NCBI RefSeq assembly: GCF_002150765.1
Contig: NZ_MUYM01000012.1
Coordinates: forward strand, 223,094 to 287,093
Origin: Lentzea kentuckyensis
GTDB lineage: Bacteria > Actinomycetota > Actinomycetes > Mycobacteriales > Pseudonocardiaceae
Reading direction: 5' to 3'
Length of the DNA: 64,000 nucleotides
In this document: positions 1 through 8,461 of the stretch, piece after piece
How positions within the stretch are numbered: the stretch's first letter is position 1
Layout: every line of letters begins with the position of its first letter
Program-made: the position numbers and the translations under genes
The notes under the pieces: model-generated
What the model was told of the DNA's origin: nothing
Databases searched by the model: none
What the model saw: the letters and a program-made list of their open reading frames with translations, nothing else

Positions 1-2061
1 TACCTGACCGACGTCACGCTGTGGACCGGCGAGCTCAACGACGCGCTCGAGGGCGACGGCCAGTTCCCGTACGACCCGACGCACTTCGGCACGTTCTCGT
101 TGCTGGCCAAGCTGTACGTCGAGATGCCGGGCCACGCGGGCGCCACCGGGTACCGCCGCGAGCTCGACCTGAGCAACGGCATCGTCACCACGAGGTACAC
201 CCACGGCGGCAAGCAGTACCGCCGCGAGATCTACTCCAGCCACCCGGACGACGTGGTGATCGTCCGGCTCGTCGGCCCGGACCAGACCGGCACGATCTCG
301 CTGGTGGGCGCGCACGGTGAGCCGTCCGTCGGCGACACCCCGCACACGGCCGCGCTGTTCACCGGCTCGTTCCAGAACCGGTTGGCGTACAGCGGTGTCG
401 TGACGGCGTTCAGTCCGGATGGGACGGTCACCGTCGACGGCGCGAAGCTGTCGTTCACCGGCTGTTCGGACCTGGTGATCGTGTTCTCCGGCGGCACCAA
501 CTACGTCCCGGACGCCTCCGTGGGCTTCCTCGACCCGCTCGTGGAGCCCGCCAGGATCGCGCTGGACAAGGCGAAGGTCCGTGCCACGGGCGACGCTCTG
601 CTGCGCACCCACGTCGCGGACTACCGCAAGAAGTACGACCGGCAGAAGGTCGACCTCGGCAGGTCGACCGACGCCCAGCGCGCGCTGGACACGTGGGCGC
701 GGCTGCGGAACCGCGCGTCGAGCGGCAGGCCCGACCCGGAACTGGAGGCGAGCTACCTCCAGTTCGGCCGGTACCTCACCATCACCGGATCGCGCGACAA
801 CCTGCCGATCAACCTCCAGGGTCTGTGGCTGTCGAACAACAATCCCGACTGGTACAGCGACTACCACACCGACATCAACATCCAGATGAACTACTGGCTC
901 GCGGACCGGGCCGCGCTCTCGGACACCTTCGAGGCGTTCGCGAACTACTGCGTGGCGCAACTGCCCGCGTGGACGAACTCCACGCAGGCGCTGTTCCAGG
1001 ACCCGCGCAACAGGTTCCGCAACACCAACAACCGGGTCGCCGGGTGGGCGGTCGCCTTCTCCACCAACATCTACGGCGGCAGCGGCTGGTGGTGGCACCC
1101 CGGCGGCAACGCGTGGCTGTGCATGTCGTTGTTCGAGCACTACGAGTACACGCTCGATCGCGACTACCTGGCCAAGATCTACCCGTTGCTCAAGGGCGCC
1201 TGCGAGTTCTGGGAAGCACGCCTGGTCGAGACCCCGCAGGGCCTGGTCGACGACCACGACTGGTCGCCGGAACACGGCCCGCAGGACGCGCGCGGCATCA
1301 CCTACGCGCAGGAGTTGGTGCACAACCTGTTCGGCAAGTACCGCACCGCGACCGACGTGCTGCGGAAGGACCAGGCGTACGGCCGCAGGATCTCTGCGCT
1401 GCGCGACCGGCTCTACCTGCCGGTGGTCAGCCAGAAGACCGGCATGCTGCAGGAGTGGATGTCGCCGGACGACCTCGGCGAGACCACGCACCGGCACCTG
1501 TCACCGCTGGTCGGCTTCTTCCCCGGCGACCGCATCAACCGCGACGACTCCCCCGCGGCGTTGCTGGACGGCGTGAAGCAGCACCTGATCACCCGCGGCA
1601 TGGAGAGCTTCGGCTGGGGTCTCGCGTGGCGCGCGGCCTGCTGGGCCCGGCTGAAAGACGCGGACCGAGCCTACGAGCTGCTGACCAAGGTGATCCGCCC
1701 GTCGATCAACTACGCCAACGGCACGGCACCGAACTTCTTCGACATGTACAGCTTCGGCGACCGTTCGATCTTCCAGATCGACGCGAACCTCGGCGCTCCC
1801 GCCGCGATGCTGGAGATGCTGCTGTACGCGCGACCGGGCGTGATCGAACTGCTGCCGGCGCTGCCGTCGGCGTGGAAGTCCGGCTCGGTCACCGGAATCG
1901 GTGCCCGCGGCGGCTTCTCCGTCGACCTGGCGTGGCAGGACGGCAAGGTCACCAGCGCTGTCGTGCACAGCGTGGGCGGCACCGAGACCGAGGTCCGGTT
2001 CGGCCGGTGGAAGAAGCGGATCACGCTGAGGAAGGGGCAGTCGGTCACCCTTCGGCCGTGA
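1..2061 (+). CDS. GH95-family alpha-L-fucosidase (5' truncated)
   Basis: The reading frame is open from base 1, so the N-terminus lies outside the window. The protein matches glycoside hydrolase family 95, enzymes that remove L-fucose (some L-galactose) from plant and host glycans. What remains is the end of the N-terminal beta domain, the (alpha/alpha)6 catalytic barrel and the C-terminal beta domain (LLPALPSAW, then GARGGFSVDLAWQDGK). The likely general acid is Glu in SPEHG (near base 1270). The active-site Asp and its surroundings appear as FQIDANLG (near 1775). The usual Asn-x-Asn pair is Asp-Ile-Asn here (HTDINIQMNYW, near 875). Secretion is likely for the family but the signal region is missing. 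It may form a glycan-use block with the nearby GH30 gene. Confidence 0.9.
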   Translation, partial: YLTDVTLWTGELNDALEGDGQFPYDPTHFGTFSLLAKLYVEMPGHAGATGYRRELDLSNGIVTTRYTHGGKQYRREIYSSHPDDVVIVRLVGPDQTGTISLVGAHGEPSVGDTPHTAALFTGSFQNRLAYSGVVTAFSPDGTVTVDGAKLSFTGCSDLVIVFSGGTNYVPDASVGFLDPLVEPARIALDKAKVRATGDALLRTHVADYRKKYDRQKVDLGRSTDAQRALDTWARLRNRASSGRPDPELEASYLQFGRYLTITGSRDNLPINLQGLWLSNNNPDWYSDYHTDINIQMNYWLADRAALSDTFEAFANYCVAQLPAWTNSTQALFQDPRNRFRNTNNRVAGWAVAFSTNIYGGSGWWWHPGGNAWLCMSLFEHYEYTLDRDYLAKIYPLLKGACEFWEARLVETPQGLVDDHDWSPEHGPQDARGITYAQELVHNLFGKYRTATDVLRKDQAYGRRISALRDRLYLPVVSQKTGMLQEWMSPDDLGETTHRHLSPLVGFFPGDRINRDDSPAALLDGVKQHLITRGMESFGWGLAWRAACWARLKDADRAYELLTKVIRPSINYANGTAPNFFDMYSFGDRSIFQIDANLGAPAAMLEMLLYARPGVIELLPALPSAWKSGSVTGIGARGGFSVDLAWQDGKVTSAVVHSVGGTETEVRFGRWKKRITLRKGQSVTLRP

Positions 2062-2088
2062 ACCAGCGAGTTCGTGGTCATCAGCGTT

Positions 2089-2217
2089 CTAGTAGCGTGT
2101 CGCGGCTTAGTTGTGCTCCCGGTTGTGGATGAAGGGACCCTTCATCCACCTCAGGTCGATGAAGGGTCCCTTCATCCACGGGGCAAGCGCCAGAACTAAG
2201 CCGCGACGCGGCACTAG
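2089..2217. repeat. MITE-like inverted-repeat element, 129 bp, CTAG ends
   Basis: The two ends (2089-2112 and 2194-2217) are 24-bp imperfect inverted repeats, both bounded by CTAG. Inside are two further palindromes: 2125-2149 with 12-bp perfect arms around one base, and 2158-2176 with 9-bp arms, built on the same GATGAAGGG core. There is no coding capacity. A second element with CTAGTGCCG-type ends sits at 7272-7356. CTAG targets and short non-coding inverted repeats are known for IS630-related MITEs, so a non-autonomous mobile element is a fair guess. It may also act as a terminator for the GH95 gene. Confidence 0.65.
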
Positions 2218-2223
2218 GATCGG

Positions 2224-2667
2224 GTGGTGACCACGAACTCCGCCGAAGTCGTCCTGACGAGCACGCGTTCTGCCCTGGGGCAGCGCGTCGTCGCCGGGTT
2301 CGCGTTCGTCGCGACGCTCGCGGGCATGGTCGCGCTCGCTTTCGCCGGCGGGCCGTGGTGGGCGATCCTGCTGGGAGAGCTGGGCCTGCTGGTGACCGTG
2401 CTCTTCTGCGCGGCGATCTGGTCGTCGGCGGGCAGCGACGCGAAGGAGACCGTTGCGTTGCGCGCCACGGGAACCGTTGTGCTCGCCGAGGTGCGCGAGA
2501 GCATCGCGGAAGACGACGGCGATTCCGTCATGCACCTGTTGAGGCTGTGGATTCCGGTGTCGGGTGACGGTTTCGAGGTGCACCACCGGTGCCGCCACTA
2601 CGGCGGCGAACAGCAGGTCAAGATCCTCGTCGACCCCGCGACCCGCACCTGGGGCGCCCTCCACTAG
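2224..2667 (+). CDS. Small two-TM membrane protein, unknown function
   Basis: 147 residues with no family I recognise. Two hydrophobic segments (about residues 22-41 and 45-65, split by AGGPWW) look like a transmembrane hairpin. A soluble C-terminal beta-rich domain of about 75 residues follows, ending in VDPATRTWGALH. That C-terminal part resembles the cytoplasmic DUF3592-type domains beside membrane hairpins, but this is only an impression. GTG starts are possible at 2224 and 2227. The only Shine-Dalgarno-like bases, AGGA at 2215-2218, overlap the end of the inverted-repeat element. The stop codon overlaps that of the convergent lacI-type gene by two bases. Confidence 0.7.
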   Translation: MVTTNSAEVVLTSTRSALGQRVVAGFAFVATLAGMVALAFAGGPWWAILLGELGLLVTVLFCAAIWSSAGSDAKETVALRATGTVVLAEVRESIAEDDGDSVMHLLRLWIPVSGDGFEVHHRCRHYGGEQQVKILVDPATRTWGALH

Positions 2668-3644
2668 CGAGCGGCGGTGGAGTCCCGGACGACCAGCGTG
2701 GTCGCCAGCTCGATGTGCAACGCCTCTGGCTGGTGACCGTCGAGCACGCGCATCAGCTGCGTGACCGCGATCCTGCCCATCTCCTGCAACGGTTGCCGCA
2801 CGGTGGTCAGCCGCGGATCGGTCACCTCGGCCAGGTCGATGTCGTCGAACCCCGCCACCGACAGGTCTTCCGGCACCCGCAGGCCCCGTTCCCGCGCGGC
2901 CTGCAGCGTTCCCACGGCCACCTTGTCGTTGAAGCACACGATCGCGGTCGGCCGGGGCGTGAGGTCGAGCAACTCGGCGGCCGCGCGTTTGCCTTGCGCG
3001 GTAGTGGGTTCCACGTGCCGCAAGCGATCCTGAGTCAGCAGCACACCCGCCTTCGCCAGGGCCGCGCGATGGCCGGCCAGCCGCGCGTCACCCGCCAGCC
3101 ACTCCTCCGGTCCGGCGATCACACCGATGTCGCGGTGCCCCAGGCCGATCAGGTGGTCGGCGACGGCCCGCGCTCCGGACGAGTGCGCGGCCGAGACGGC
3201 GGCGATGTCCGGTGGCGGTGGGGTGCGGGGATCGACCACGACGAACGGGAAACCGGCCTGGGACAACGCGACCAGCTCATCGCCTTCCTCCGGCGGGAGG
3301 ATCAGGATCGCGGCGTCGACGTCGGCCTGGCGCGGCAACGCCTGGAGCGCGTCGCTGTGCTGGCCGGACTCGCCCGCGTCGAGCAGCAGGCGCAGGCCGT
3401 GCAGTTTCAGCGTCTCGGCGATCGAGGAGACGATCAGCCCGAAGTAGTCGGTGAGCACGTACGGGCAGCGGACGTAGACGGTCCTGAGCCTCGTGGGCAG
3501 CTCCTTGCGGCGTTCGACGGCCTGGAGGACCAGGTCACGGGTGCGCGGCGCGACGTTGACGTGATCGTTCAGCACGCGGGAGACGGTCGCGATCGACACG
3601 CCTGTCTCCGCGGCGATGTCACGGAGACTCGCGCGTTGTTTCAC
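2664..3644 (-). CDS. LacI-family transcriptional regulator
   Basis: 326 residues from a GTG start chosen because LacI proteins begin just before the helix-turn-helix (ASLRDIAAETGVSIATVSRVL, residues about 5-25). A longer frame runs upstream but has no LacI homology. The HTH is followed by the hinge and a type-1 periplasmic-binding-like sugar sensor domain, for example GFDDIDLAEVTDPRLTTVRQP near the C-terminus. It is transcribed away from the secreted GH30 gene, with about 170 bp between the starts, so it probably represses that gene and itself in response to a sugar. The inducer cannot be read from the sequence. Confidence 0.9.
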   Translation of the reverse strand: MKQRASLRDIAAETGVSIATVSRVLNDHVNVAPRTRDLVLQAVERRKELPTRLRTVYVRCPYVLTDYFGLIVSSIAETLKLHGLRLLLDAGESGQHSDALQALPRQADVDAAILILPPEEGDELVALSQAGFPFVVVDPRTPPPPDIAAVSAAHSSGARAVADHLIGLGHRDIGVIAGPEEWLAGDARLAGHRAALAKAGVLLTQDRLRHVEPTTAQGKRAAAELLDLTPRPTAIVCFNDKVAVGTLQAARERGLRVPEDLSVAGFDDIDLAEVTDPRLTTVRQPLQEMGRIAVTQLMRVLDGHQPEALHIELATTLVVRDSTAAR

Positions 3645-3719
3645 GTGTTCGATCTTACGTTCCACGAGGTCAATGTACCGGAACTCGGCCAGACCATTGA
3701 CCGTCGCCACACCCCCGTG

Positions 3720-3750
3720 TTTCATCATGAAAGCTGATGTTTCACAGTGA
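3720..3750. promoter_or_regulatory. Candidate LacI operators between lacI-type gene and GH30 gene
   Basis: Two short palindromes lie in the divergent intergenic region: TTTCATCATGAAA at 3720-3732 (six-base arms around C) and TCACAGTGA at 3742-3750 (four-base arms around A). The stretch is AT-richer than its surroundings. LacI proteins bind palindromes of about this size, and the position 70-100 bp before the GH30 start suits repression. No binding evidence is available. Confidence 0.4.
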
Positions 3751-3817
3751 TGAACGCGTGTTACATGAGACGAACCGCGATCACCTCCACGGGCGCCCAA
3801 ACCCTGCAAGGAGCGCT

Positions 3818-5626
3818 ATGCCAATGACGACAAAACGGTGGCGCAGCACGGCGATCGTCGCGGCGGTCGTGATGGCGGGCCTCGCCACCCCGTCCGCGAC
3901 GGCCGCGACCAACGCGAGCGTCTGGCTCACCACCGCCGACCGCTCGAACCTGTTGCGGCAACAGGCGGACGTGACGTTCGGCTCGGGCGGCACCGGTCCG
4001 ACGATCACGGTCAACCCGAACTCCACCTACCAGTCCATGGTCGGCTTCGGCGCCTCGTTCACCGACGCGGCGGCGTGGAACATCTTCAACTCACCACGCC
4101 GTGACGAGATCATGAACAACCTGTTCGATCGCGGCAACGGCATCGGCCTGAGCTTCCTCCGCCAGCCGATCGGCGCGTCCGACTTCTCGCGGAACTTTTA
4201 CACCTACGACGACGGCGCGGCCGACCCGGCGCTCTCCCGGTTCTCCACCGCCCACGACAACGCCTACGTCCTGCCGCTGATCCGGCAGGCGAAGCAGCTG
4301 AACCCGCAGCTGTCGATCATGGCGACGCCGTGGAGCGCCCCGGCGTGGATGAAGAACAACAACAGCCTCATCCAGGGCTCGCTCAACGACAGCCGGATCG
4401 GTGTCTACGCCGACTACCTGGTCAAGTTCACGCAGTCCTACCAGGCGGCCGGCGCGCCGATCGACTACCTGAGCGTGCAGAACGAGCCGAACTTCGAGCC
4501 GCCCGGCTACCCCGGCATGCGGATGTCGGCGCAACAGCAGGTGAACGTCATCAACAACCTGGTGCCGAAACTGCGTGCGGCCGGCCAGCAGGCCCGCATC
4601 CTCGGCTACGACCACAACTGGGACGACACGACCTACCCGCAGACCGTGAACAACGGCGCGGGCGGCAACGTGATCGGCTCGGCGTGGCACTGCTACGGCG
4701 GCAACCCCAGCGGCCAGTCCGTCGTGAAGAACAACCAGCCCGGCAAGGACATCTTCTTCACCGAGTGCTCGGGCACGAGGTCGGGCGACGACGCGGCGAC
4801 GTTCCGCGACACGTTGCGCTGGCAGGGCATCAACCTCGCCATCGGCGCCACGCGCAACCACGCCCGTTCCGTCGCGATCTGGAACATGGCCCTGGACAAC
4901 AACAACGGCCCGGTGATCGGCAGCTGCACCAACTGCACCGGCGTGGTCAGGACCAACGGCAACGACGTCACCTACAACGCCGAGTACTACGTGCTCGGCC
5001 ACCTGTCGAAGTTCGTGCAGCCCGGCGCGGTCCGCATCGACTCGACCGGGTACGGCGAGGGCGGCATCCAGAACGTCGCCTTCCGCAACCCGGACGGCCG
5101 GATCGTCCTGGTGGCCCTCAACTCCGGCGGCCAGCAGAGCTTCCGCGTCTCCTACGGCGGCCAGACCTTCGGCTACACCCTCCCGGCCGGCGCGATGGCG
5201 ACCTTCACCTGGCCCGGCACGCTCGACCCCGGCCAGCCCGGCCGCACCGGGGCGATGACCGGCCTGGGCGGCAAGTGCCTGGACGTCACCAACGGCTCGA
5301 CCGCGAACGGCAACCAGCCGCAGCTGTGGACCTGCTACGCCGGCAGTGCGAACCAGACGTGGACGCTCGCGGCGGACGGAACGGTGCGCGGACTCGGCAA
5401 GTGCCTCGACGTGACCGGCAACGGCACCGCGGACGGCACAGCGGTCCAGCTGTGGGACTGCTTCGGCGGCGGAAACCAACGGTGGAGCGCGTCCAACGGG
5501 ACGTTGGTGAACGTCGGCAGCAACAAATGTCTCGACGTCATCGGCAACAACACGGCCGATGGCGCGAAACTGCAGATCTGGTCCTGCACGGGTGGGGCCA
5601 ACCAGAGGTGGACCGTGCCCGCGTGA
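3818..5626 (+). CDS. Secreted GH30 glycosidase with ricin-B lectin (CBM13) domain
   Basis: 602 residues. ATG at 3818 follows AAGGAG at 3808-3813. A signal peptide with basic start (MPMTTKRWR) and likely cleavage after SATA is followed by a GH30 (beta/alpha)8 catalytic domain (about 40-390). The general acid is Glu223 in QNEP and the nucleophile Glu316 in FFTECSG, and the WHCYGG motif is present. A beta side domain follows, then a C-terminal ricin-B beta-trefoil (about 475-602) with three QxW repeats (QTW, QRW, QRW). GH30 enzymes cleave beta-glucosidic or beta-1,6-linked glucan and galactan bonds; the exact substrate is not certain. The lectin domain should anchor it to polysaccharide. Likely controlled by the divergent LacI protein. 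Confidence 0.92.
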   Translation: MPMTTKRWRSTAIVAAVVMAGLATPSATAATNASVWLTTADRSNLLRQQADVTFGSGGTGPTITVNPNSTYQSMVGFGASFTDAAAWNIFNSPRRDEIMNNLFDRGNGIGLSFLRQPIGASDFSRNFYTYDDGAADPALSRFSTAHDNAYVLPLIRQAKQLNPQLSIMATPWSAPAWMKNNNSLIQGSLNDSRIGVYADYLVKFTQSYQAAGAPIDYLSVQNEPNFEPPGYPGMRMSAQQQVNVINNLVPKLRAAGQQARILGYDHNWDDTTYPQTVNNGAGGNVIGSAWHCYGGNPSGQSVVKNNQPGKDIFFTECSGTRSGDDAATFRDTLRWQGINLAIGATRNHARSVAIWNMALDNNNGPVIGSCTNCTGVVRTNGNDVTYNAEYYVLGHLSKFVQPGAVRIDSTGYGEGGIQNVAFRNPDGRIVLVALNSGGQQSFRVSYGGQTFGYTLPAGAMATFTWPGTLDPGQPGRTGAMTGLGGKCLDVTNGSTANGNQPQLWTCYAGSANQTWTLAADGTVRGLGKCLDVTGNGTADGTAVQLWDCFGGGNQRWSASNGTLVNVGSNKCLDVIGNNTADGAKLQIWSCTGGANQRWTVPA

Positions 5627-5627
5627 A

Positions 5628-5652
5628 GCTTGAGGTCATGCCGCACGGGTAC
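5628..5652 (+). promoter_or_regulatory. Sigma-B-like promoter before a small ORF
   Basis: GCTT at 5628-5631 and GGGTAC at 5647-5652 are separated by 15 bp. This fits GNNT-N14-16-GGGTAY, the consensus known for Streptomyces sigma-B-type factors. The ATG at 5662 lies nine bases beyond the -10, which would give a nearly leaderless transcript. The -10 sits in the centre of a perfect palindrome, so it may be coincidental. Confidence 0.35.
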
Positions 5653-5667
5653 CCGTGCGGCATGACC
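5634..5667. terminator. Perfect 34-bp palindrome behind GH30 gene
   Basis: Two 17-base arms pair perfectly with no loop (centre GGGT|ACCC), starting eight bases after the GH30 stop codon. No T-run follows, as is usual for actinomycete terminators. As RNA it should form a strong hairpin and end the GH30 transcript. The same bases hold a possible promoter and the ATG of a small ORF. Confidence 0.55.
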
Positions 5668-5790
5668 GATCCACTCAACCCCGAAGCGCCGCACTCCCCC
5701 GGTACACCTGATCTGACTGATCTCGACACTCCGGAACCCGAGGTGCCGGAGCAGGAGACCACCGAGGACGAGAGCGAACCGCCGGACTGA
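5662..5790 (+). CDS. Possible 42-residue acidic microprotein
   Basis: An ATG inside the 3' arm of the palindrome opens a 42-codon frame. The predicted peptide is very acidic and Pro/Thr-rich (TDLDTPEPEVPEQETTEDE), so probably disordered. No ribosome-binding site is visible, but a sigma-B-like -10 lies nine bases upstream, so a leaderless mRNA is possible. No family is recognised. GC at third codon positions is modest, so it could equally be non-coding. It ends 13 bp before the stop of the convergent carboxypeptidase gene. Confidence 0.35.
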   Translation: MTDPLNPEAPHSPGTPDLTDLDTPEPEVPEQETTEDESEPPD

Positions 5791-5802
5791 CACCGTGCAC
5801 GA

Positions 5803-7176
5803 TCAGCCGCCGTACGGGTTCGCGGCCTTGCGCGCCGCGTAGGTCAGCATCGGCTTGACCTTCGCCCAGTGCCCGTCCTGGCAGGAGTACGCGGGCGTGA
5901 ACCCGGCGCAGTCGCCCTCCCAGTTGCCGATCTCCCAGGTGTAGTGCGGGACACCGAGCTCGCCGTACACCCAGTCGTCGATCGAGCCACCCGCGGTGTA
6001 GAGCAGTTCACCGGGCTGGCCGTACTGCCAGTCGGGCCCCGCGAGCTGGGCCATGTCCTTGGCCATCGCCCGCAGCGGTCCGTCGTTCGGTGACGGCGTG
6101 GTGGTGTAGCCCCACGGCAGCAGCACGACGTTGAGCGCCGAGTGCATGGTGATGACCATGCCGCGGGTCCTGGGGTCGGCCGGGTCGGTCCGGCCGGGGC
6201 CGCGGGTGTCCGGGTAGAGCTTGCGGAAGAACGTCTCCATCGCCCTGGTCTCGACTTCGGAGTCGGCCTTCGGACCGCGGTAGACCTGGCTGCACGGGTC
6301 GGACGACGTGCCGTTGTCGCCCCACTCGACGGTGAAGTTGCGGTTCACGTCGATGCCGATCTGGGCGTTCGGGTCCTGCTCGGAGGTCGGGCACACCTTG
6401 GGACCGTTGGTGTAGTTGGCGTTCTTGCGCTGGAGCTTCGGCGTGTCGCCACCGGACTGCACGATCTGCACGCCGTCCGGGTTCGCGATCGGCACGACCC
6501 AGACCTCGGTCGTGTCCAGCAGCGAGGTGACCTCGGCGTCCTTGCCGTACCCCTTGGTCAGGTGGTCGATCCAGCGCCACGCCATGTCGCCGGTCGTGAT
6601 CTCGCGGGCGTGGATCTGGGCCGACACGAACAGCCTCGGCTTGCGGACGTCCGGGGTCAGCTTGCAGTCACCGCGGGACTTCTTGGTGATGCAGATGGCT
6701 TTCAGGTCGTAGCCGCCCGCGCCCTGGGTCTTGCGCCACGAGTCGCCGTAGTCGACGACGGTCGCGAGGCCCGGATACCTGAACGCGACCTGGCTGAGGT
6801 GCGCGTGGTGTGCCTTGACCGTGCGGTAGCCGCCGTAGTACGTCTCGTTGACGCCGCTGCCCTTGGTCGCCGGCGCGAACGTGGACGGCGCCATCACCTG
6901 TTCGACGGTGCCGGTGAACCCGGCCTCGGCGAGCCTGGTGTGCACGTCCTTCGAGCCCAGCACGAACAGGTCGTCGCCGTCGCGCTGCTCCAGCACGTCG
7001 AACCCGCGCGCGAGCAGGTCCTGCGCCTTCTGCCCGAGCGGCGCGGGAACGCGGTAGACGTAGCTCTGCCCCTCCTGCGCCGGGGCCGGCGGCGGCGGTG
7101 CGGCCACCGACGTCCCGGCGAGGAAAGCCACGCTGGCGGCGCCCGCCAGGGCAAGGCTCAGCCGTCGCTGCTTCAT
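5803..7176 (-). CDS. Secreted M14 zinc carboxypeptidase
   Basis: 457 residues; ATG preceded by AGGGGGTCC. A signal peptide (MKQRRLSLALAGAASVAFLAG) ends near SVAAPPP and a propeptide-like region runs to about residue 110. The catalytic domain carries all M14 signatures: zinc ligands His189 and Glu192 (HARE), third ligand His345 (ITMHSA), the ANPDG and DVNRNF substrate-binding motifs and general base Glu415 (TWEIG). M14 enzymes remove C-terminal residues from peptides; this one should act outside the cell in peptide scavenging. Four or more cysteines in the mature part suggest disulfides. It stands alone as a transcription unit. Confidence 0.93.
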   Translation of the reverse strand: MKQRRLSLALAGAASVAFLAGTSVAAPPPPAPAQEGQSYVYRVPAPLGQKAQDLLARGFDVLEQRDGDDLFVLGSKDVHTRLAEAGFTGTVEQVMAPSTFAPATKGSGVNETYYGGYRTVKAHHAHLSQVAFRYPGLATVVDYGDSWRKTQGAGGYDLKAICITKKSRGDCKLTPDVRKPRLFVSAQIHAREITTGDMAWRWIDHLTKGYGKDAEVTSLLDTTEVWVVPIANPDGVQIVQSGGDTPKLQRKNANYTNGPKVCPTSEQDPNAQIGIDVNRNFTVEWGDNGTSSDPCSQVYRGPKADSEVETRAMETFFRKLYPDTRGPGRTDPADPRTRGMVITMHSALNVVLLPWGYTTTPSPNDGPLRAMAKDMAQLAGPDWQYGQPGELLYTAGGSIDDWVYGELGVPHYTWEIGNWEGDCAGFTPAYSCQDGHWAKVKPMLTYAARKAANPYGG

Positions 7177-7271
7177 GGTTGTGGACCCCCTGTGAAGATC
7201 ACGGTTTGCACCCCTGCGGGGAACGCTCTCACAGGATGAGGTCGTTTGTCCGCAAAACTCCGTCTCATTTG

Positions 7272-7356
7272 CTGGTGCCGTAACCGGCAGCCTTTGCCCC
7301 GTATTTCGGTGTCCAGACGGGTGGATCGCGGCGAAGGTTGCCGGTTACGGCACTAG
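7272..7356. repeat. MITE-like inverted repeat, 85 bp
   Basis: The ends at 7272-7295 and 7333-7356 form 24-bp inverted repeats with three mismatches. The right end reads CTAGTGCCG when viewed inward, the same nine bases as the right end of the element at 2089-2217; the left end has CTGG instead of CTAG. The 37-bp centre differs from that element. There is no coding capacity. It lies between the carboxypeptidase promoter and the end of the TDT transporter gene, where it could also terminate that transcript. Confidence 0.55.
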
Positions 7357-7371
7357 ACGTGCTCGGCTCCG

Positions 7372-8391
7372 CTATCGCCGCAGCAGCGTGCGCGCGGCCA
7401 CGGTGACCCAGGCGAGCACGAGCGCGCCGTACAGGACCACGGCCACGCCGGTGAACATCGCCGACGGCACCCTCACCGCGAGCGCGCTCGTACCGGTCAC
7501 CAAAGTCCCCAGCGGGAAGACGAAACCCCACCACGTCAACGCGAACGGCAACCCGCGCCGAGCGGTCCGCACCGTGACGGTCGCCGCGAGCGCCACCCAC
7601 AGCAGGGCGAACCCCCACGTGATCGTGCCGTACAGGACCCCGAACGCGGCCTGGCCGGGCAGCACCGGCACCCCGGCGAGCAGGTTGGCGGCCGTGATCG
7701 ACTGCCCCAGCGGCCCGAGCACGATCCACAGCGTCGGCACGGTCGACGCCGCGCCCAGGCCGTGCTGGACGAGCCGCTGCCAGATCTGCGGCACGATCAC
7801 CATCGTCGCGAACAGGCTGACACCGAACAGCGCGTAGCACCCGAGCACCATGGCCTGTCTGGCCGATCCGTCGAGGTGCTGGGCCAGCAGGGCACCGGAG
7901 GCGGCGGACACCATCGGCGGCACGACGGGCATCAGCCAGCCGCCGAACGCGCGCTCGCCGCTGCCGATCATCCGCAACGGCACCAGGACCGCCGTGGCGA
8001 GCCCGAGCAGCGTGCCGGCCGTCCACAACGTCCAGTCGACCGCCAGCGCGGCGGGCAGGCCGATCCAGTCGCGGCCGAGCAGCAACGCGCCGGTGCCGAC
8101 GGTCATCAACGCCATCGGTGGCGCGCCCCAGAACTGCGCCATCACCGGGTCGGCGAACTGGTCCCGCACGGTCGCCCACGTCCAGCGCTTGACGGCGGCG
8201 GCAACGAGCAACACCAGCAGCACGGCGTCCAGCGCCCACACGAACGTGGCGGGGGTGCGCAGCCCGGGCAGGGAGGCACCGGCGGTGGCGACGATCCCCG
8301 TACCCATCACGGAGGCGAACAGGTTCGGGCCGAAAGGCGCCGCTCGTCGCACCTCGGGGGCACGGTGTGGGTGAGGTGCGAGAGCGGTCAC
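7372..8391 (-). CDS. TDT-family transporter (tellurite-resistance/dicarboxylate type)
   Basis: 339 residues from a GTG at 8391; longer frames run into the divergent regulator gene and are rejected. About ten hydrophobic helices are visible, beginning with GPNLFASVMGTGIVATAGASL, the typical first helix of the TDT (TehA, Mae1, SLAC1-like) family. These proteins move small anions such as C4-dicarboxylates or sulfite, or give tellurite resistance; the substrate cannot be told here. The divergent LysR gene 70 bp away is the obvious regulator. The stop lies 15 bp beyond an inverted-repeat element. Confidence 0.85.
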   Translation of the reverse strand: MTALAPHPHRAPEVRRAAPFGPNLFASVMGTGIVATAGASLPGLRTPATFVWALDAVLLVLLVAAAVKRWTWATVRDQFADPVMAQFWGAPPMALMTVGTGALLLGRDWIGLPAALAVDWTLWTAGTLLGLATAVLVPLRMIGSGERAFGGWLMPVVPPMVSAASGALLAQHLDGSARQAMVLGCYALFGVSLFATMVIVPQIWQRLVQHGLGAASTVPTLWIVLGPLGQSITAANLLAGVPVLPGQAAFGVLYGTITWGFALLWVALAATVTVRTARRGLPFALTWWGFVFPLGTLVTGTSALAVRVPSAMFTGVAVVLYGALVLAWVTVAARTLLRR

Positions 8392-8461
8392 GACACGACA
8401 ATCCTCGCGCCCGCCCCACCTCGGTAGGCGTCGATCACCGATGAACGCATAGGCTGTGCCT

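Noticed and set aside
4091..5479. 462-codon open frame on the minus strand opposite the GH30 gene
   Set aside because: It is a shadow of the GC-rich GH30 gene: Val/Gly/Arg/Ala-rich, no domains, no ribosome site.
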